A stretch of 64,000 bases of DNA, taken from NCBI GenBank assembly GCA_014138645.1, contig JACJIB010000002.1, positions 558,001 to 622,000 on the forward strand, read 5' to 3'. The position numbers and the translations under genes were made by a program. Each line of letters begins with the position of its first letter. Position 1 is the stretch's first letter. The notes below the pieces were generated by a model. That model worked only from the letters and a program-made list of their open reading frames with translations, was not told where the DNA came from and made no database searches. Source of the DNA: Methylorubrum thiocyanatum (GTDB lineage: Bacteria > Pseudomonadota > Alphaproteobacteria > Rhizobiales > Beijerinckiaceae). Below are positions 36,888-46,408 of the stretch, one piece after another.

Positions 36888-37390
36888 CAGGTCCTGTGGC
36901 AGATCACGGACTCGGGCAGGGGTTCGTGCCCCAGCCCCGGACTTGTCTCGCGATTTGGTTTTCCCCGCGCCAACATAGATTATCAGCGTTCGAAAGAGCC
37001 TTTCCTCCTCCGGAGGGAGGAGAAGGACCAGCAACCGTCTTCACGCCGAGGATGTGCTGGCCAAAAACAACCTAGCCTAAGTTATACCGAGTTACATCGG
37101 GACGTGCCGACCGGTTACGGTTGCTTCGGTGCGATCTTCGACCGCACTGTGAATGACATCAAGCCGCCCCACGCGCAGACTGTTGCGCAAGGCGATCGTT
37201 TCGCCTGTGATGGCCGGAGACAGGTCCAACGTCGGCGTTCCTGGACCCCAGCCAACCGGTTCGGTTCAGCCTTGGCCTGCGACGCATCGCCTTTCCGTCG
37301 GTGTCACGGTGACCGGACACCGCCGCGGGGGTTAACGTCGCGACGGCTGGCCTCACCGGCCCGCATCGCCACCGCGAATGAGTGCGAACC
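36888..37390. other. Intergenic region upstream of the sigma factor gene
   Basis: About 500 nt without a supportable gene. A dyad cctcctccggagggagg near 37006-37022 has 8-bp arms and almost no loop; it lies about 120 nt before the sigma-factor start and could be an operator or 5'-leader structure. The right part leads into the small membrane protein at 37391. Confidence 0.35.
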
Positions 37391-37651
37391 ATGAGCGCCT
37401 GGGACGTCCTCCCGCTCCTGGCCTTCCTGGCACCTCTGCCGCCGATCCGGCCGGAGCCGCCGCCACGGATGCCGGAATGGTTTCCCGCCTTCATCATGGG
37501 CATGACCGTGTTCCTCATGGTCGCGCCGATGATCGCCATATGGGGCTTCCACCGCTCCGAAAAGTCGTTCCGCTCCGTCTGCGAAGCTGCGGGCGGACGT
37601 GTCGTGCACGCCTCGCTCGCCGACGACTCGGCCCGCTGCCGCCGCTTTTGA
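37391..37651 (+). CDS. Small membrane protein, unknown function
   Basis: The 86-residue product (MSAWDVLPLLAFLAPLPPIR) has an N-terminal hydrophobic stretch, a proline-rich connection (PEPPPRMPEWFP) and a clear membrane segment (AFIMGMTVFLMVAPMIAIWG), then a polar tail with two Cys. A GTG at 37382 would add three residues. No family is recognised and no operon partner is present. Confidence 0.5.
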   Translation: MSAWDVLPLLAFLAPLPPIRPEPPPRMPEWFPAFIMGMTVFLMVAPMIAIWGFHRSEKSFRSVCEAAGGRVVHASLADDSARCRRF

Positions 37652-37893
37652 CCGCGCCCGTCGGCCAAGCCCCGGTCAGGCCGAGGTGTTGGCCCCTTCC
37701 CCTTGATCCAGGGGGCCTCGACAAAAAGAAGCCCGCGTCGGCAAGGCCGGGCGGGTCGAAGTCTTGGGAGAAACAGCAAGCAGACTTGCTGCCCGGGTAA
37801 CCTGCTTTCGCCAGGGCAGTTCATCGCTCCGCCCTGGAAAATGCGATCCGAAGCCAAGCTTCGTCCCGGGGGCGGCGTTTCGAGCGATGGGGC

Positions 37894-38940
37894 TCAGGTC
37901 TGAAACGACAGCACGGCCCGGGTCCCGATCCGGTCGGGAGCGTAGGTCAGCGCGGAGCGCAGGTTCGAGGCCATGGCGCGTATGATGCGCGAGCCGAGCC
38001 CGGTGCCCCGCGCCTCCCCGTCCCCCGTCCAGCCGATGCCGTCATCCTCCACCGTGAGCAACAGCGTGCCGGGCTCCTGGCACAGCACCTGAACCCGGAT
38101 CTCGCCCTGGGTCTCGGATGGATAGGCGTATTTGTAGGCGTTGGTGACGAGTTCGGTGACGACGACACCGAGGGAGACGGCCTTGTCCGTGGCGAGCCGG
38201 ATCGGCGCGGCCTGAAGTCGGATGGCGTGGTCGCGGCCCGAGGCCTTCATGGCGAGCTGCAATTCCTCGACGAGGCCGGCGAGGTAGGCGTCGAGTTCCA
38301 CGGCCTCGACATCCTGCGAGGTGTAGAGCCGGCGATGGATGCCGGCGATGGCCGAGATGCGGGCCTGCATCTCCTCCAGCGCCTGTTTGGCGGCCGGGTC
38401 CGCCACCGCGTTGGTCTGCATGCGGGCGAGTGCCGCGACGAGCGTCAGCGAATTGGCGACCCGGTGGTTCACCTCCCGGAGCAGTAGCTCCGCCCGATCG
38501 CGCGCCTCGCGGACCGCGGCCTCCGCGCGTTCCTTGTCACGCCGCAACGCCTCCTGGCGCAGGGCGGTGTCGACCGCTTCGCCGAGCAGCTCGCGGAACT
38601 GACCCTGCACGTCCTTCCAGACGTAGTCGACCGCACCCGCCTTGAGGGCGGCCACCGCCACCCGGCTGTCCTCCGAACCGGTCACGTAGATGACCGGCGG
38701 CGCCTCCGGTAGGCTGCGGAGTTCCGGCAGCAGGTCGAGGCCGGTCTGTCCCGGCATGTGATGGTCGAGGGCGATGAGGTCGAAGCCGCCGGTCTGCGCC
38801 CGCGCCAGCCCCTCCTCGCCGCTCGCGGCGAGTTCGACGGAGAGGCCCCGCGCCTGGAGCGAGCGCTGCACGAGGCGCCCGAGGCCGGGATCGTCGTCGA
38901 TGTAGAGAATGCGGGCCGGGGCCGGGCTCTCGTCGCTCAT
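37894..38940 (-). CDS. Hybrid response regulator-histidine kinase (REC-HisKA_2-HATPase)
   Basis: The 348-residue protein has an N-terminal receiver (ILYIDDDPGLGRLV, phospho-acceptor D59 in LIALDHHMPG). A HisKA_2-type dimerisation box follows with the phospho-His in LLLREVNHRVANSLTLVAAL, then an HATPase_c domain (VVVTELVTNAYKYAYP, TVEDDGIGW, GTGLGSRIIRA). This order is that of REC-first kinases that take phosphate from another kinase and relay it on. Its ATG overlaps the stop of the receiver gene at 38937 by four bases, so it is the last gene of a three-gene signalling operon. Confidence 0.92.
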   Translation of the reverse strand: MSDESPAPARILYIDDDPGLGRLVQRSLQARGLSVELAASGEEGLARAQTGGFDLIALDHHMPGQTGLDLLPELRSLPEAPPVIYVTGSEDSRVAVAALKAGAVDYVWKDVQGQFRELLGEAVDTALRQEALRRDKERAEAAVREARDRAELLLREVNHRVANSLTLVAALARMQTNAVADPAAKQALEEMQARISAIAGIHRRLYTSQDVEAVELDAYLAGLVEELQLAMKASGRDHAIRLQAAPIRLATDKAVSLGVVVTELVTNAYKYAYPSETQGEIRVQVLCQEPGTLLLTVEDDGIGWTGDGEARGTGLGSRIIRAMASNLRSALTYAPDRIGTRAVLSFQT

Positions 38941-39383
38941 GAGTTCTCGGGAACCTGTATGACCGAGAAGAACAATCCGAGCTGACGGATGGCGTTGGAG
39001 AAGCCTTCGTAGTTCACCGGCTTGGTGATGTAGACGTTCGCTCCGAGGTCGTAGCAGCGCTGGATCTCGCGGCTGTCGTCGGTGGTCGTCAGGACGACGA
39101 CCGGCGAACGCTTGGTGTGCGGGTTGGCCTTGATCCGCTCCAGGATGTCGATCCCGGTCATGTCCGGCAGGTTGAGGTCGAGCAGGATCAGGAGGTGGCG
39201 CCGCCCGCTCACCTCGCCGCTCCCGTCCGCGCCGAACAGGAATTCCAGCGCCGAGGTGCCGTCGCGGAAGGGCAGGATCTCGTTGTTCACCCCCGCGCGG
39301 CGGATGTTGCGCTCGATGAGCCGGGCATGGCCCTCGTCATCCTCGATCATCACGATGCTGACGGCGTGGAAGGGAGGCTGCAT
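38937..39383 (-). CDS. Single-domain response regulator
   Basis: The 148-residue REC protein has the acidic pair in VMIEDDEGHARLIERNIRRA, the phospho-acceptor Asp in LILLDLNLPDMTGIDILERI (D69), Thr residues in VVLTTTDD and the Lys in VYITKPVNYEGF. The insert between strands is longer than usual (FGADGSGEVSGRRH), as in receivers paired with bacteriophytochrome-type kinases. It begins 2 nt after the MHYT kinase gene stop and overlaps the next gene by 4 nt, so it probably acts as a phosphate shuttle between them. Confidence 0.92.
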   Translation of the reverse strand: MQPPFHAVSIVMIEDDEGHARLIERNIRRAGVNNEILPFRDGTSALEFLFGADGSGEVSGRRHLLILLDLNLPDMTGIDILERIKANPHTKRSPVVVLTTTDDSREIQRCYDLGANVYITKPVNYEGFSNAIRQLGLFFSVIQVPENS

Positions 39384-39385
39384 GG

Positions 39386-41284
39386 TTACTCCGCGGCCAG
39401 GGGCATCGTTTCGGGAGGATGGGATTTCGCGGCCTCGCCTCGGCCTGTAACCGGCTCGCGGGGCAACGTCACGACAAAGGTTGTGCCCGTCCCCGGCTGC
39501 GACGAGACCTCGATCCGCCCGCCGAGCGCGCGCACCAGGGTCTTCACGCTGGCGAGCCCGATCCCCTCACCCGGCTGGTCCTGCGCCCCGGAGCGCCGGA
39601 ACAGCTCGAAGATGCGGTCGTGATCCTGAGGCGCGATGCCCCGCCCGTTATCGGACACGGCGAAGCGGATCCGGTCGCCCGGCGCGGGCGCTGCCGTGAC
39701 CTCGACCCGGCCGGGCCGGGCCGGATCGAGATATTTGAGGGCGTTGTCGATGAGGTTGCCGAAGATCTGCTCGATGGCGAGACGGTCGGCAATGATCGCG
39801 GGAAGATCCGCCGCCACCCTCACCGTTGCGCCCTTGCGGTCGGCTTGATGACGCTGCGCATCGGCAATGCCGCGGATGAGGGGCGTCATCGCGATCGCTT
39901 CAGGAGCAAATTGGCGCCGGCCCTCCCGCGACAGCTTCAGGATGGCCGCGATCAGACGCTCCATCTTGACGATGGCCGCCTGGATGAAGCTCAGCGCTTC
40001 CGTGATGTCGTCATCGATCCGCGCGCCCTGCGGATGGTCCCGCAGCAGCGTGTTCAACTCCTGGCGCACGGCTTCCAGCTCGCTGGTGAAGCCCATCACG
40101 TTGACGAGCGGCGCGCGCAGGTCGTGGCTGACGATATAGGCGTAGCGCTGGATCTCATCGTTCGATTCCCGCAGTTCGGCCTCGGCCTCGCGCTGATCGG
40201 TGATGTCGGTATGCACGCCGACCCATTCGCGGATGGCGCCCTGCGCGTCGAGCACCGGGATCGCGCGGATCGAGAAATGCCGCCACAGCCCGTCCCGGGC
40301 CCGCACCCTGTGCTCGTGGACGAAGGTGCTGCGGGCGGCCACCGTCGCGTTCCAGGTCTCGATGCTCGCCTGGCGGTCGTCCGGGTGCACGGCCTCGGCC
40401 CAGCCGAAGCCCTCGTACTCAGCCCGGCTCTGTCCGGTGAGCGCGGCCCAGCCCGGTTGCTCGCCGGCCATCCGGCCCTGCGGATCGTTGGTCCACAGGA
40501 CGCCGCGCACCGCCTGCACGGCGGCCCGGAATCGTTCCTCGCTCGCCTGCAGTTCGCCCTGGATCCGCTGCTGGTCGAAGGCGGAGGCGAGCATGGCAAG
40601 GAACAGGATCACGAAGGTGATGCCTGCGATGTAGAGGGCGAGGTTCTGCTGATCCACGCTCGTGGCGGCAAAATGCGCGGAATGCGCGCCTGCCTCCTCC
40701 GCGGTGATCGTCGCTGCCGCCATGCCGGTATAGTGCATCCCGGCGACCGCCACGCCCATGATCAGCGCGGCGGCGAAGCGCTGCCAGATGCTGGTCGGCC
40801 GAAAGGTGAGCCACAGGGCTACGGTCGCGGCGGTGACGGCGATTCCGACGGAGAGCGCCACGATCGGCAGGCTGTAGGCGAGTTGGCCGGGCATCCGCAT
40901 GGCCGCCATCCCGGTGTAATGCATCGCGGCCACGCCGATCCCCATCACCGGACCGGCGACGAGGACATCCCAGCGTCCGGCCCGGCTCCGGCCGAGCCAA
41001 GCCAGCGCCGCACCCGTCACGCCGATCGCGATCACCAGGGACAGGAGCGTGCGGCCGACATCGTAGGCGGCGGGCAGGCCCATCTCGACGGCCAGCATGC
41101 CGACGAAGTGCATCGACCAGATGCCGCCCCCCATCGCCAGGGCGGCCCCGAGGAGCCAAGCCCAGCGCAGCCGCGAGGTGGTCCCGCGCACACGCCCGCC
41201 GAGGTCGAGCGCCGTGTAGGAGGCGAGCACGGCGATGGCGAGGGACAGCGCCACCAGAGCCGGATTGTAGCCGGTGTGAACCAT
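39386..41284 (-). CDS. MHYT-domain PAS sensor histidine kinase
   Basis: The 632-residue protein has an N-terminal seven-helix MHYT module. Its motifs are at residues 58 (MHFVGM), 121 (MHYTGM) and 183 (MHYTGM), proposed to bind a metal and sense diatomic gases. A short coiled coil and a PAS/PAC domain follow (RFRAAVQAVRGVLWTNDPQG, ending HTDITDQREAE), then HisKA with IVSHDLRAPLVNVMGF and HATPase_c (NLIDNALKYLDPARPG, VSDNGRGIAPQDHDRIFELF, GIGLASVKTLVRALGG). It heads an operon with the receivers at 38937 and 37894. The Crp/Fnr gene at 41601 is divergent and may share its control region. Confidence 0.94.
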   Translation of the reverse strand: MVHTGYNPALVALSLAIAVLASYTALDLGGRVRGTTSRLRWAWLLGAALAMGGGIWSMHFVGMLAVEMGLPAAYDVGRTLLSLVIAIGVTGAALAWLGRSRAGRWDVLVAGPVMGIGVAAMHYTGMAAMRMPGQLAYSLPIVALSVGIAVTAATVALWLTFRPTSIWQRFAAALIMGVAVAGMHYTGMAAATITAEEAGAHSAHFAATSVDQQNLALYIAGITFVILFLAMLASAFDQQRIQGELQASEERFRAAVQAVRGVLWTNDPQGRMAGEQPGWAALTGQSRAEYEGFGWAEAVHPDDRQASIETWNATVAARSTFVHEHRVRARDGLWRHFSIRAIPVLDAQGAIREWVGVHTDITDQREAEAELRESNDEIQRYAYIVSHDLRAPLVNVMGFTSELEAVRQELNTLLRDHPQGARIDDDITEALSFIQAAIVKMERLIAAILKLSREGRRQFAPEAIAMTPLIRGIADAQRHQADRKGATVRVAADLPAIIADRLAIEQIFGNLIDNALKYLDPARPGRVEVTAAPAPGDRIRFAVSDNGRGIAPQDHDRIFELFRRSGAQDQPGEGIGLASVKTLVRALGGRIEVSSQPGTGTTFVVTLPREPVTGRGEAAKSHPPETMPLAAE

Positions 41285-41600
41285 CGTCGTGTGCAGGCTC
41301 GGGAGATGTCGAAATACGTTCGCGCCGTGAGCACCGCCGATCGGCCTCGCGGGCCGTGACGGTGCGGGACGGGCGTGGCACCTCTGCCCGAGATTGGCTT
41401 AGGTTACATGGCCCGAACGCGCGACGCCATCGCCCTGCCGCGATGGAGGTAGCCCGGCAAATCCAGTTTCCGCAACGAGCCATCGGCTCCACAAGGGAGC
41501 GTACAACCCCTGGCCATGTGGGACTACCTAAGGTAAGTGACGGATGCGGCAGCGTACAAAGTGCCGCAGGATGAAAACGTCCTGAGCGATCGAGTATCGT
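41285..41600. promoter_or_regulatory. Divergent control region between the MHYT kinase and Crp/Fnr genes
   Basis: These 316 nt hold no gene and must contain promoters for both directions. I looked for an Fnr-type palindrome (TTGAT-N4-ATCAA) and did not find a convincing copy. Confidence 0.4.
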
Positions 41601-42494
41601 ATGCTTCCGAAAATTACGGACCGCCCCGCCTCGCTGCTCGTTTCCGCGCCCGCTCAAGCGCTTGCCGGTGCATCGGCGGACCTCGATCCGCTCGCCTTAT
41701 CCACCGGCTCCGACGAAGCGACTCGGCGCTCGCCGGGGCACGAGGGGCGCGATCCGTTCTCGCGCAAGCTCTCAACCTGCGTGGATCTCACCGCCGGCGA
41801 TCTTCGCGAATTGGAGCGGCTGGCCGCCACCGGCCGGCGCTTCCCGGCCCAGACGCCGCTCCTGCACCAGTCCGACGTTCCGGAGAACGCCATCCTCGTG
41901 CTCGACGGCTTCGCCTGCCGCTACAAGTACCTTACGAACGGCCGGCGCCAGATCACCGCCTACCTTGTTCCCGGCGACCTGTTCGAACTCGATCTGGAGT
42001 ACCGCCTGCCCCTCGATTGCGCCCTCGGAACCCTGACCGCCTGCCGGCTCGCGGTGCTTCCGCGACCCGATTACGAGGATCTGCTCCGCCGCCGCCCGCG
42101 GATCGCCCGCGGTCTCCAGATGATGCGGCTGACCGAAGCCGCGATCTTGCGCGAGTGGATCACCAATCTCGGCTCCCGGTCCGGCCCCGAGCGTCTCGCG
42201 CACTTCCTCTGCGAGATGCTGCTTCGGCTACGGACGACCGGGCTCGCATCCGACAATCAGTACAGCTTCCCCATCACCCAGGCCGATCTGGCCGATACGC
42301 TCGGCATGTCGTGCGTGCACATCAACCGCGTCCTGCAGAAGCTGCGCCGTGACGGGCTGATCGAACTGTCCGGCCGCAGGCTCACGATCCTGAAGCCCGA
42401 GGGGCTCAGGACGCTGGCCGAATACGATGCGTCCTATCTGGAGCCCGCCGCGATCCCGCTGCGTCCCTGCGTCAGCGATCGGCCGGCCGCCTAG
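41601..42494 (+). CDS. Crp/Fnr family transcriptional regulator
   Basis: The 297-residue protein has an N-terminal extension of about 55 residues, a cyclic-nucleotide-binding-like barrel (ETPLLHQSD-like region TPLLHQSDVPENAILVLDGF, then ITAYLVPGDLFELD) and a winged helix (FPITQADLADTLGMSCVHIN, RVLQKLRRDGLIELSGR). The extension and sensor contain isolated Cys residues but no four-Cys Fe-S cluster of the FNR type, so oxygen sensing through a cluster is unlikely. Such regulators in methylotrophic alphaproteobacteria respond to redox or nucleotide signals. It is divergent from the MHYT kinase operon, which could be its target or partner. Confidence 0.9.
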   Translation: MLPKITDRPASLLVSAPAQALAGASADLDPLALSTGSDEATRRSPGHEGRDPFSRKLSTCVDLTAGDLRELERLAATGRRFPAQTPLLHQSDVPENAILVLDGFACRYKYLTNGRRQITAYLVPGDLFELDLEYRLPLDCALGTLTACRLAVLPRPDYEDLLRRRPRIARGLQMMRLTEAAILREWITNLGSRSGPERLAHFLCEMLLRLRTTGLASDNQYSFPITQADLADTLGMSCVHINRVLQKLRRDGLIELSGRRLTILKPEGLRTLAEYDASYLEPAAIPLRPCVSDRPAA

Positions 42495-42657
42495 CGTCCC
42501 GTTCCGGGCGCCGGGGCCCGCTTCTGGGCTGTGTCCAGGGTCCTGTCCTGGCCCTGCTTTCCGGATCGGGCGGGAACGCAGCCGTTCCCCCGGGCAATCG
42601 ACCGACGGATGCAGAGTGCGGCGCGCGGGCTTTGCGAAGCGTGGCGTTCAGCCTCGG

Positions 42658-44982
42658 TCAGAGGGCGCCGGTCGGCTGCACACCCGCCTTGGCAGCCATC
42701 AGCACCGCCTCCGGCAGAGTTCGAACCCCTAGCGTCTCCATCACATGGGCCCGGTGGATCTCGACGGTCCGGGGGCTGAGGCCGAGGGCTCGGCCGATCG
42801 ACTTGTTCGTACCGCCCGCGAGCAGCCCCTCCAGCACCTCCCGTTCCCGCGCCGAGAGGGCGCCTATGCGTTGCTTGGCGTCGTCGCGCGCCTGGCTGCG
42901 CTCGTTGTCGGTGCGCAGCTCCGCCAGGGCGGCGGAGACGGCGGTCAGCAGCGCGGACGGCTGCCACGGCTTCTCGAGATAATCGACGGCGCCGGCCTTC
43001 ATGGCGCGCACACCGAAGCCGACATCACCGTGGCTGCGCCCGACCACGAGCACCGGCAGGGCGAGCCGGCCGACCTTGAGAGCTCTCGCCACCGTGAGAC
43101 CGTCCGGCTCGGCGGCCTCGAGGTCGAGGATGACGCAGCCCGGCTGCAATGATTCCGCAACCTCCGCCAGCGCCGCGGGGCTCTCGAAGAGTTGAACCTC
43201 GTAGCCTGCCGGATGCAGGAGGGCGAGCAGCGCCTGCCGCGACTCCGCATCCCGGTCCACCACGTAGATGCGGGCTCCGGTCCGTCCCGTCACGTCCGCG
43301 GCGATGCCGCCCACGTGGCGGATGCCGCCCTCCTCGCCGCGGATCGGGAAGAAGGTGTCCCGGATCCGCCGCACGATCCCATCCGAGGGACGCAGGATGC
43401 GATATTCCAGCACGACGACGTCTCCGTTGCCGACCCGCTCGACGGCGCGCTCGACGCTGTCGCGATCGTCCGGATGGATCGTGTCGAGCCAATTTTCGAT
43501 GGAAGTCAGCCGCTCCGGCGGGACGCCCCAGACATGCCGCACGGCCGGGCTGAGATAGGTGAGGCGCCGGCTCTTGAGATTGGCGAGCCACAAGACGTTG
43601 GCGGAATGTTCGGCAAATTGTCGGAAGCGTTCCTCGCACGCGCGGCTCACGGCCTCGTCCCGCTTGCGCTCGGTGATGTCGAGCGCGACCCCGACGAACC
43701 GGGTGGGCCGGCCGTCCTCGAACTGGGTTCGACCATGGGTCGAGACCCAGCGCTCGACACCGTCTTCGATCCCGATCACGCAGTAATCGATCTTGTACAC
43801 CCCGTCCCCCGCCGGGTCGCAGCAGCGGGCGACCGCCTCCTCGACCCGCGGACGATCCTCGGGATGGATCGCCGAAATCCAGACGGCCTGATCGACATGT
43901 GCGTCCGCGGGCAGTCCCCACATCGCCTTGAGACGTGCGTCCCACTCCAGCGCACCCGTCGCGGGATCCCAGCCATAGGGTGACAGGCCGACCAGTTCGA
44001 CGGCCGCCTGCAAGCGGGCCTCGCTCCGTCGCAGGGCATGCTCGGTCCCGTTCGAGCCGTGCTCCGCCTCGACGAGAAGGAGCGCGGCCGGGGCCGACGC
44101 GATCCGCAGGCCGTCCCCGACGGCAGCAGCCGGAGCGGGCAACCCGGTGATCCGCAACCACTGTTCGGTTCCGTCATCGGACCGGCAGAGGAAGCGCGCG
44201 CCCGAGACGATGTCGCCCTGCAGGGCGCGCGGGAACGGATGGCGCTGGGGATCGAGGATTGCGCCGTCCGCCGCATAGCCGGTCCAGCCCGGTCCCTCGC
44301 CAGGAATGGATGACGGCGGCGTTCGTCGGACAAGGTTCCGGAGGGCCGGATTGACGAGGAGAACCTGACCGTCGCGTCCGAACAGGCCCGCGGCGACGGG
44401 CAGATGCTCGATCAGCGTCGCGAGTGGCCCACCTTGATCCGGCGCTGTGGTGCCGACTTTCTCCCGCCGATGATCGACACCCGCAGATCGCCGCCGGGCA
44501 TCGAGGTGCGTTCCGATCAGGGCAGCGAACTGCCGGAAGATGTGCGCGATCTCCGGACTGTCCAGCCGGGCCGGCTGCACACCGATGGCGCAGAGCGTAC
44601 CGAAGACCGCACCATCCGACGTCACGATCGGGAAGGAGATGTAACTGCGAAACCCGAACGGCCTCCCCGCAGAAGTGCTCCCGGACCGCCCGCCGGCACC
44701 GACGTCATTGATGACGACGGGTTCACCCTTCTGCCATGCGTCCCGGCAGGGCATCGTATCGGCGCGAAGCACATCGCCCGCCCGGATGCCAAGGCTTGCC
44801 TCGTCCCGGACCCGGCAGGCCAGCCAACGCTCTTCGGTCACCCGGACAACCGCTGCGAAGCCGACGCCGGTGGCGTGGCAGATGATGTCGAGTATCGCCG
44901 GAACCGCTGCGATCTCTCCCACAGCGAGGAGATCCGGCGAATGGGGCGGTGGTGCATCCAAGCTGATCGCAGGGACGTTCAT
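42658..44982 (-). CDS. GAF-PAS-REC-LuxR hybrid signalling protein
   Basis: The 774 residues contain a GAF domain (IICHATGVGFAAVVRVTEER to GTLCAIGVQPARL), a PAS-like segment (LIEHLPVAAGLFGRDGQVLL), two PAS/PAC units (ending FVGVALDITERKR and VGGIAADVTGRTG), a receiver (IYVVDRDAESRQALLALLHP, phospho-acceptor in GCVILDLEAAEPDG near residue 620, Lys in DYLEKPWQPS) and a LuxR/FixJ-type HTH (LSAREREVLEGLLAGGTNKS, LGLSPRTVEIHRAHVMETLG). No kinase domain is present, so sensing, phospho-reception and DNA binding sit in one chain. FixJ-like regulators are usually two-domain proteins; the N-terminal sensory extension is unusual. The cognate kinase is unknown. Confidence 0.9.
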   Translation of the reverse strand: MNVPAISLDAPPPHSPDLLAVGEIAAVPAILDIICHATGVGFAAVVRVTEERWLACRVRDEASLGIRAGDVLRADTMPCRDAWQKGEPVVINDVGAGGRSGSTSAGRPFGFRSYISFPIVTSDGAVFGTLCAIGVQPARLDSPEIAHIFRQFAALIGTHLDARRRSAGVDHRREKVGTTAPDQGGPLATLIEHLPVAAGLFGRDGQVLLVNPALRNLVRRTPPSSIPGEGPGWTGYAADGAILDPQRHPFPRALQGDIVSGARFLCRSDDGTEQWLRITGLPAPAAAVGDGLRIASAPAALLLVEAEHGSNGTEHALRRSEARLQAAVELVGLSPYGWDPATGALEWDARLKAMWGLPADAHVDQAVWISAIHPEDRPRVEEAVARCCDPAGDGVYKIDYCVIGIEDGVERWVSTHGRTQFEDGRPTRFVGVALDITERKRDEAVSRACEERFRQFAEHSANVLWLANLKSRRLTYLSPAVRHVWGVPPERLTSIENWLDTIHPDDRDSVERAVERVGNGDVVVLEYRILRPSDGIVRRIRDTFFPIRGEEGGIRHVGGIAADVTGRTGARIYVVDRDAESRQALLALLHPAGYEVQLFESPAALAEVAESLQPGCVILDLEAAEPDGLTVARALKVGRLALPVLVVGRSHGDVGFGVRAMKAGAVDYLEKPWQPSALLTAVSAALAELRTDNERSQARDDAKQRIGALSAREREVLEGLLAGGTNKSIGRALGLSPRTVEIHRAHVMETLGVRTLPEAVLMAAKAGVQPTGAL

Positions 44983-46200
44983 CGAGCAAAGGCCTCCCGC
45001 CCTCCTCGTCTCGCGACGCGCGACGTCAAGCGAAGTCTGCGCAAAAACGCGGCTCTGAGGCAGCGCAGGGCCGCGATCCGAGCCGCATTGGTTTGAAACG
45101 GTGCGATGATGACCCTCTCAAATCGACGCCTAGTTGATATGCGACAATGCGCACACCTCCGGTGCCACAAAAATTGGGGAATGCTACGAAGATGCATTCC
45201 AACAGGCTGATAACTTGATGTTTTGATTGCAATCGGACACCAAAATATAAAATTATCTTAGAAAAAGAATTTTTATAATCCGATGACAAGCAGATAGATT
45301 TATTTGTAATCGGGGCGATTTCGGTTGTTAACGCGCCAGATAAAAGGTTGTGCCCGGACAGGTAGGTCGCCGATTTACGCATCCGAATCAAGCCAAAGCG
45401 CACGATCTCGATCGTTACCGTTGCTGAAAGCGTATTTCAAATCCGGATTGGCTATCCTGAACGCTGCTCCGCCGGGGACGATTTTCCTGTTTTCTCATCC
45501 CTCACGCGACTATCCTTTCGGATAGCTCGCACAAGCGCCGCAGCTTTTTGCGAAAAGCGATGGCGGTGCTTTACATGCCGGCGGGGTAGATCTTCGATGT
45601 GATCAAGCGTGCCGGCTGCTGGTGATCTCAGCCGCGTGTATCACTCTGCGTTCGAGCTGACCCGCAGCGGCCTGCTGTGCTGGTGCGGCATCGCAACTGG
45701 CACTTCAGCGGTGATGCGCTGAGCACCCGTGTGCCTGGCGACACCGAGGCCGCGGCATGAGCGGCCCCGCAACAGTCCCAACCTCGTCGCCGGCCATCGA
45801 GGTCGAGGTCACGATGAAGGCCTGCCGGCGGGGTGGCCGGTGCGTAACGCTCCAGACCATCCGACATTCCCGGACCGTGACGTGCTGGAGATGGCAGGGT
45901 TTCACATGTGGGGACGTCATCGCAGCAGCTCGCTGCGATTCTCGAGCACAGAGAGCCGCGTCTGTGCTTCATCGCCCTCAGCGCAGCCGATCTCAAAACA
46001 TGCCGCCGCCAATGGGGCTGGCGGCGCCAGCGAAAGGCGCTGTCTTCACAGGCTCATCGGTGCCGGACCGGCCGCGACGCGTTCGCCGACGGTGGGGGAG
46101 CCGGGCATGTCGTGAACCGGCTCACGGGTTTGGGCTAAGGGCTCAGGTTCCTGAGAACCTTCGAGCACTCCACAAACGACAGCGAAGTCATTGAGAAGAA
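44983..46200. other. Non-coding region left of the integrated element
   Basis: About 1.2 kb has no supportable gene. The stretch about 45110-45530 is strikingly AT-rich for this genome (including aatataaaattatcttag) and lies upstream of the 774-residue regulator gene, so it may hold its promoter. From 45530 to 46200 the DNA is GC-rich with several overlapping short frames, none giving a recognisable protein. It may be decayed mobile DNA next to the attachment site. Confidence 0.4.
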
Positions 46201-46245
46201 TGGTGCTGCGAGAGAGGATTGAACTCTCGACCTCCTCATTACCAA
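46201..46245 (-). other. 3' half of a tRNA gene, probable attachment site (att)
   Basis: Read on the minus strand the sequence gives an anticodon-loop-like TTGGTAA, a variable region GAGGTC, a perfect T arm (gagag-TTCAATC-ctctc) and an acceptor 3' strand ending GCAGCACCA. The T arm, acceptor and CCA are intact, but there is no D arm, 5' acceptor strand or matching 5' anticodon stem to the right. This is the expected residue of site-specific integration into a tRNA gene, most likely tRNA-Thr(GGT). The integrase gene begins 164 nt away. Confidence 0.8.
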
Positions 46246-46408
46246 AAGCAATGTCGATGGTTTCAGGGGGTGTCACGGGGTATCAATCAAGGCAATTTTG
46301 CTAGCAAAATCAGTGATGACATCCTCACTTTTGCTTCAGGCTGTGCCATAACAGATCGGGGTGTTTCGCTCGATTGCACCCCCAATGCACCCCAGATCCG
46401 AGTGAGCC

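Noticed and set aside
45529..46200. Several overlapping short frames on both strands
   Set aside because: None has a ribosome site, a domain or consistent codon use; the minus-strand frame over 46046-46276 partly translates the tRNA fragment.
46201..46280. A complete tRNA gene at the integrase border
   Set aside because: Only the 3' half folds; there is no D arm or 5' acceptor strand in the adjoining bases.
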